The notes below the pieces were generated by a model, which was not told where the DNA came from, did no database searches, and saw only the letters and a list, made by a program, of their open reading frames with translations. DNA of 64,000 bases from Trichoplusia ni (Eukaryota; Arthropoda; Insecta; Lepidoptera; Noctuidae): the NCBI RefSeq assembly GCF_003590095.1, contig NC_039478.1, forward strand, positions 6,820,001 through 6,884,000, in the 5' to 3' direction. The position numbers and the translations under genes are program-made. Position 1 is the stretch's first letter. Each line of letters begins with the position of its first letter. Below are positions 60,850 to 64,000 of this stretch, one piece after another.

Positions 60850-63800
60850 CTGCGAATATAAAACTTTTTATTAACTTCGCCTATAACTTTTTTTGCTCGA
60901 ATCTACATTTCTAACTCATACAAACGTGTGCGAAAACCAGTTTTGAATCGACTTAGCTATTAAAGCTAAGCCTTCCGATTGTGTGTATTCTACTTGCAAA
61001 GAATATGTTTCAGAATTCTTTTCGTTCATAAGGTTCTGCGGCACAACTGCATTTCTATAGATCTGAATATCTCCGTCAATAAATTAGATTATTGGAATAA
61101 GTATTGTGATGTTGTCGCTTGAAAGAAGGAGGCAAGTCTCTATATTGAATATGTATAAGTAGGCCAACCAGTAGCTATATTAAACTCAAATAATGCGTAA
61201 AGTATCAATAGCAACAATACATTATGGATCACAAAGCTGCGCCACGGTTGCATGTCGGCTGCTATACGCTCTACAATAATATGTACCTACGTCATCGGTA
61301 GGCCTCGATCACCTCGTAATTTTACGTTTCATTGCCAGTGTTCTCAAGCAAGAGTATCCAATTTCTTTTACACGAGTGCGGTCAAGCAGAAACGATAACA
61401 CTTAAACTATTTCTGGCCTTTGTTGGGATCGACTTGTTACATTTTACGAGTATCGACTTCTGGGCCAACAAAAAATATGTTTTTCCTGGATTAAATACAC
61501 CCATATAAGATCATTGCATCGAGCTTTCGATACTGATGAATCACTGTTAATTTACAACACTAAAAGAAAGTCATCAAGAATTTAATTAATCTTTTACAAC
61601 GCTGAGTATGGTGAGAGGTAATTAAGTTGGGTCGTTCAATAGTCTCGCGAATCCCTTGGAAAATGAAATGTTTTATTTCTGGATATATTAATGTGGTTAT
61701 GTGTGCGTAAAGTGTCGCTATTATAATCACATCATTCGTGCGGCCAGTGGTTGGACGACCACCTAACGTCAAAGGGAGCCGCCGGTCCTCGATTTTTGCA
61801 ACGCCTTTGTGCATGCATGTTAGCTTCTATTGGGAACGAGATGGTGTAAAAAAATATAATCAGATGTAGTATTATTGTATTCGGTTGTATAATTTTATGC
61901 GATTTAATCTATGTTTAGTGAAAACAATAATTTTGTTAAATTAATATTCATAACCTGGATAAAAAATCTACATATTATAAGTTCAGGTATTTTTTGCCAA
62001 TTCTTAAACAATAATTTTAGTTCGTCTAAGGCAAACCTCAACTTCTTAAATAATATCAGACCAAATGTTCATCCACCACAAACTAATATAACATATCCAC
62101 AAAATTCTAGCAAACTAATTTGAATGAAAAAAAAATAACAGTGGCATGTTCCACTTGTAGCGGCATTAATAGTTTATCAATTTCAAATAATTCCTCAAAG
62201 GTTCCGCCTCATGTATGGCCCTAGACGCCTACTGAGAACCACCAATCAATTAGACAACATGTCAACAAGTATGTCCTTTGATAAGACAAGAAACCGAGAC
62301 TCATATTAGTCATGCAATCAAAAGTAGACCATAACACAAACATCTCAGAGTCAATAACTGCATACATCAACACAACCTCCCAAACTACCAGGAGAAAAAA
62401 AACTGTTATTGGAAATTGAACCTTTAACGACTGTTCAGAAGATCTGTTTTTGTTTGTTAGGAGATGTGCTTTTGTGGTGTCCGAAGTCACGCCGTGGTTC
62501 TGCAAGCGATCCCCATATTTTTTGTAGGAGGCCGTAGACGTTGCGGTGCCTCGAAAGCCCATGTTTTTGAGTGTTAATTTTATGTTCCCGAAATATTTAT
62601 GACGCATAACGTGTCCATAACAACCCCGCTATACAAATGTGGGTGGCTTTGTAGTAATGTATCACTCCATTATAATATAGTTCTCATTTTAGCGATGTAG
62701 TTTGAAACGATATTATATATAGCTCTATTACTTAGTTTTTTGTAGCCGTAATATATCACATATCAGAAAGTTGGAAGGCTATTAAAATACCAATGTTCTT
62801 CAAATCATAAAATATAATAACATTACATACTTGCTGTATTATATAAAATTATAAAGCAATTTTGAACTGCACATTTTTTTCTTGTGCTACTGGTTTCTTT
62901 TTTTTGTGAATTTCTTTTAGTCTCCATTCATAATATAAACCTAAAAGGATAAGCCAAACACGCAATTGATGAAAACTTGACAATGAAATCACAAAAAGGA
63001 TCTGAAGCTCACAATGCGTAATAGAATTCGCAAACATTGTAACGCTATTAACGCAAAAGGAGGTGAAGTTAACAACAAATTTAAACATTCATTGATACCT
63101 AATCGTCCGGAAGTGCTTTGGGATCATGCACAAGTAGAGAGCAACAAAGACTTCTACGAGGGTGGCACGCCAATGTGAAGCACTGAGAAAAAATCGACTT
63201 GAAAAAATATATCAGTCACTAGGTCGGTATTGTACACTGTATACTCAAATGTATCAATGTTCTAGCTGTCAATATATTTTACTCACGCGTTTTATTCATA
63301 GCAAGCAAGTCTCGTCTGCTCGAAACATAATCACACACTAAAGTTAGACATAGACACCGTTGCACCGTTGAAGTATAAAATTTTCTCACAATCACATAAT
63401 CGTGTTCCGATTCGTTCAACTGTTGCGTTCGTGTTAGACGAAATTGAAACAGAGTCAATCATTTAATGCTAAACGCAAGAGGCAAACCGTGACCGAATAA
63501 ATGAAGATTCTGAATTCACTATTCGCATTTCTGTGTCAACTTTAATTAACAATCACATTTTCATCAACCTTCGTAGTACTTTCGGGTTATCACTTCCATT
63601 GTCGGATAGAGATTGAATTTCTTAACCTTCCATCTTTACTATGACGAAATTCATTTTCAATTTGTACAACTTGTATTTCTTAATTCAAACAAGAACACAT
63701 AAAAAGAACGTTGCACTTTGTTTTCCCGAAGCTAATATAATTGTTATATTTTTGTCGTTCACTGTACGTAGGCTGAAGTTGTTCGAAACGTTTGATGTCA

Positions 63801-64000
63801 TAGGGTATTGCTATTGCACTAGCCATGGGTTCTACACGGGAATGACGGCTAATAAAAGTTATGAGCGCAATAGGCGTAAAGATATCTCGGCCTCAAGCCT
63901 GCACACACTACCGCACCTGGACTATAACACTACAGACTCGATTATTTACCAATTAGAATAACTCTTGCAAGTTCATGGGGATATAAATGTGAGCATTCCT
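60850..64000. other. Region upstream of the first visible gsb exon, no exon recognised
   Basis: I looked on the minus strand for a short exon ending in a phase-1 donor with a Pax-like leader (aromatic/Gly/Tyr residues before PFQG) and found no convincing one. The DNA is AT-rich, with scattered short open frames that resemble nothing known. It should be part of a first intron, unless a poorly conserved first exon is hidden here. Confidence 0.6.

Noticed and set aside
62221..62607. 128-codon minus-strand frame upstream of the Pax exons, considered as the missing first exon
   Set aside because: It has no Pax-like leader, and its frame does not supply a phase-1 donor after a Gly-ending leader.

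Overview
The window looks like a piece of an insect nuclear genome, most probably a moth or butterfly (Lepidoptera). It is AT-rich and almost free of long open frames, and it carries degraded interspersed repeats of kinds I associate with Lepidoptera: a Lep1-type Helitron end, tRNA-derived SINE fragments with the usual Pol III box B, 3' ends of non-LTR retrotransposons, and a short TIR-flanked element. It holds one recognisable protein gene. Family names for the repeats come from memory of such sequences, not from a database search.

The gene lies on the minus strand between about 54.6 and 60.85 kb. Five exons with canonical GT/AG borders and consistent phases encode a Pax3/7-group transcription factor: a complete paired domain, an octapeptide, a paired-class homeodomain with Ser at position 50, and a Ser/Ala/Pro-rich tail. 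The octapeptide HSIDGILG and the residues around it favour gooseberry (gsb) over gooseberry-neuro or paired. The first coding exon, which should carry the start codon and the last base needed for the first visible glycine, was not found up to position 64000. It probably lies beyond the right edge.

The introns are 120, 1573, 484 and 2723 nt. The 120-nt intron inside the paired domain is a multiple of three and has no stop in frame. The two largest introns contain GC-rich patches that differ from the AT-rich background and are candidate regulatory DNA.

Positions 1 to about 54 kb form a gene desert downstream (3') of the Pax gene. It has GC-rich islands (about 5.05-5.3, 8.88-9.0, 17.0-17.2, 24.3-24.4, 25.42-25.53, 26.12-26.35 and 42.95-43.29 kb), which may be distal enhancers, and many old repeats. 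None of its open frames resembles a protein I recognise.

The most unusual stretch is 43.35-48.93 kb. Two 126-bp inverted repeats that are identical base for base lie 5.3 kb apart. The right boundary is more complex: a second 45-bp inverted copy of the left end, plus a perfect 70-bp inverted repeat around the junction. Inside are a 57-bp minisatellite whose unit is a hairpin, a 333-bp-offset duplication, coding-like fragments, a degenerate ~86-bp repeat and a 176-bp tandem duplication. This is either a large non-autonomous element with terminal inverted repeats or a young inversion or template-switching rearrangement. No transposase is visible in it.
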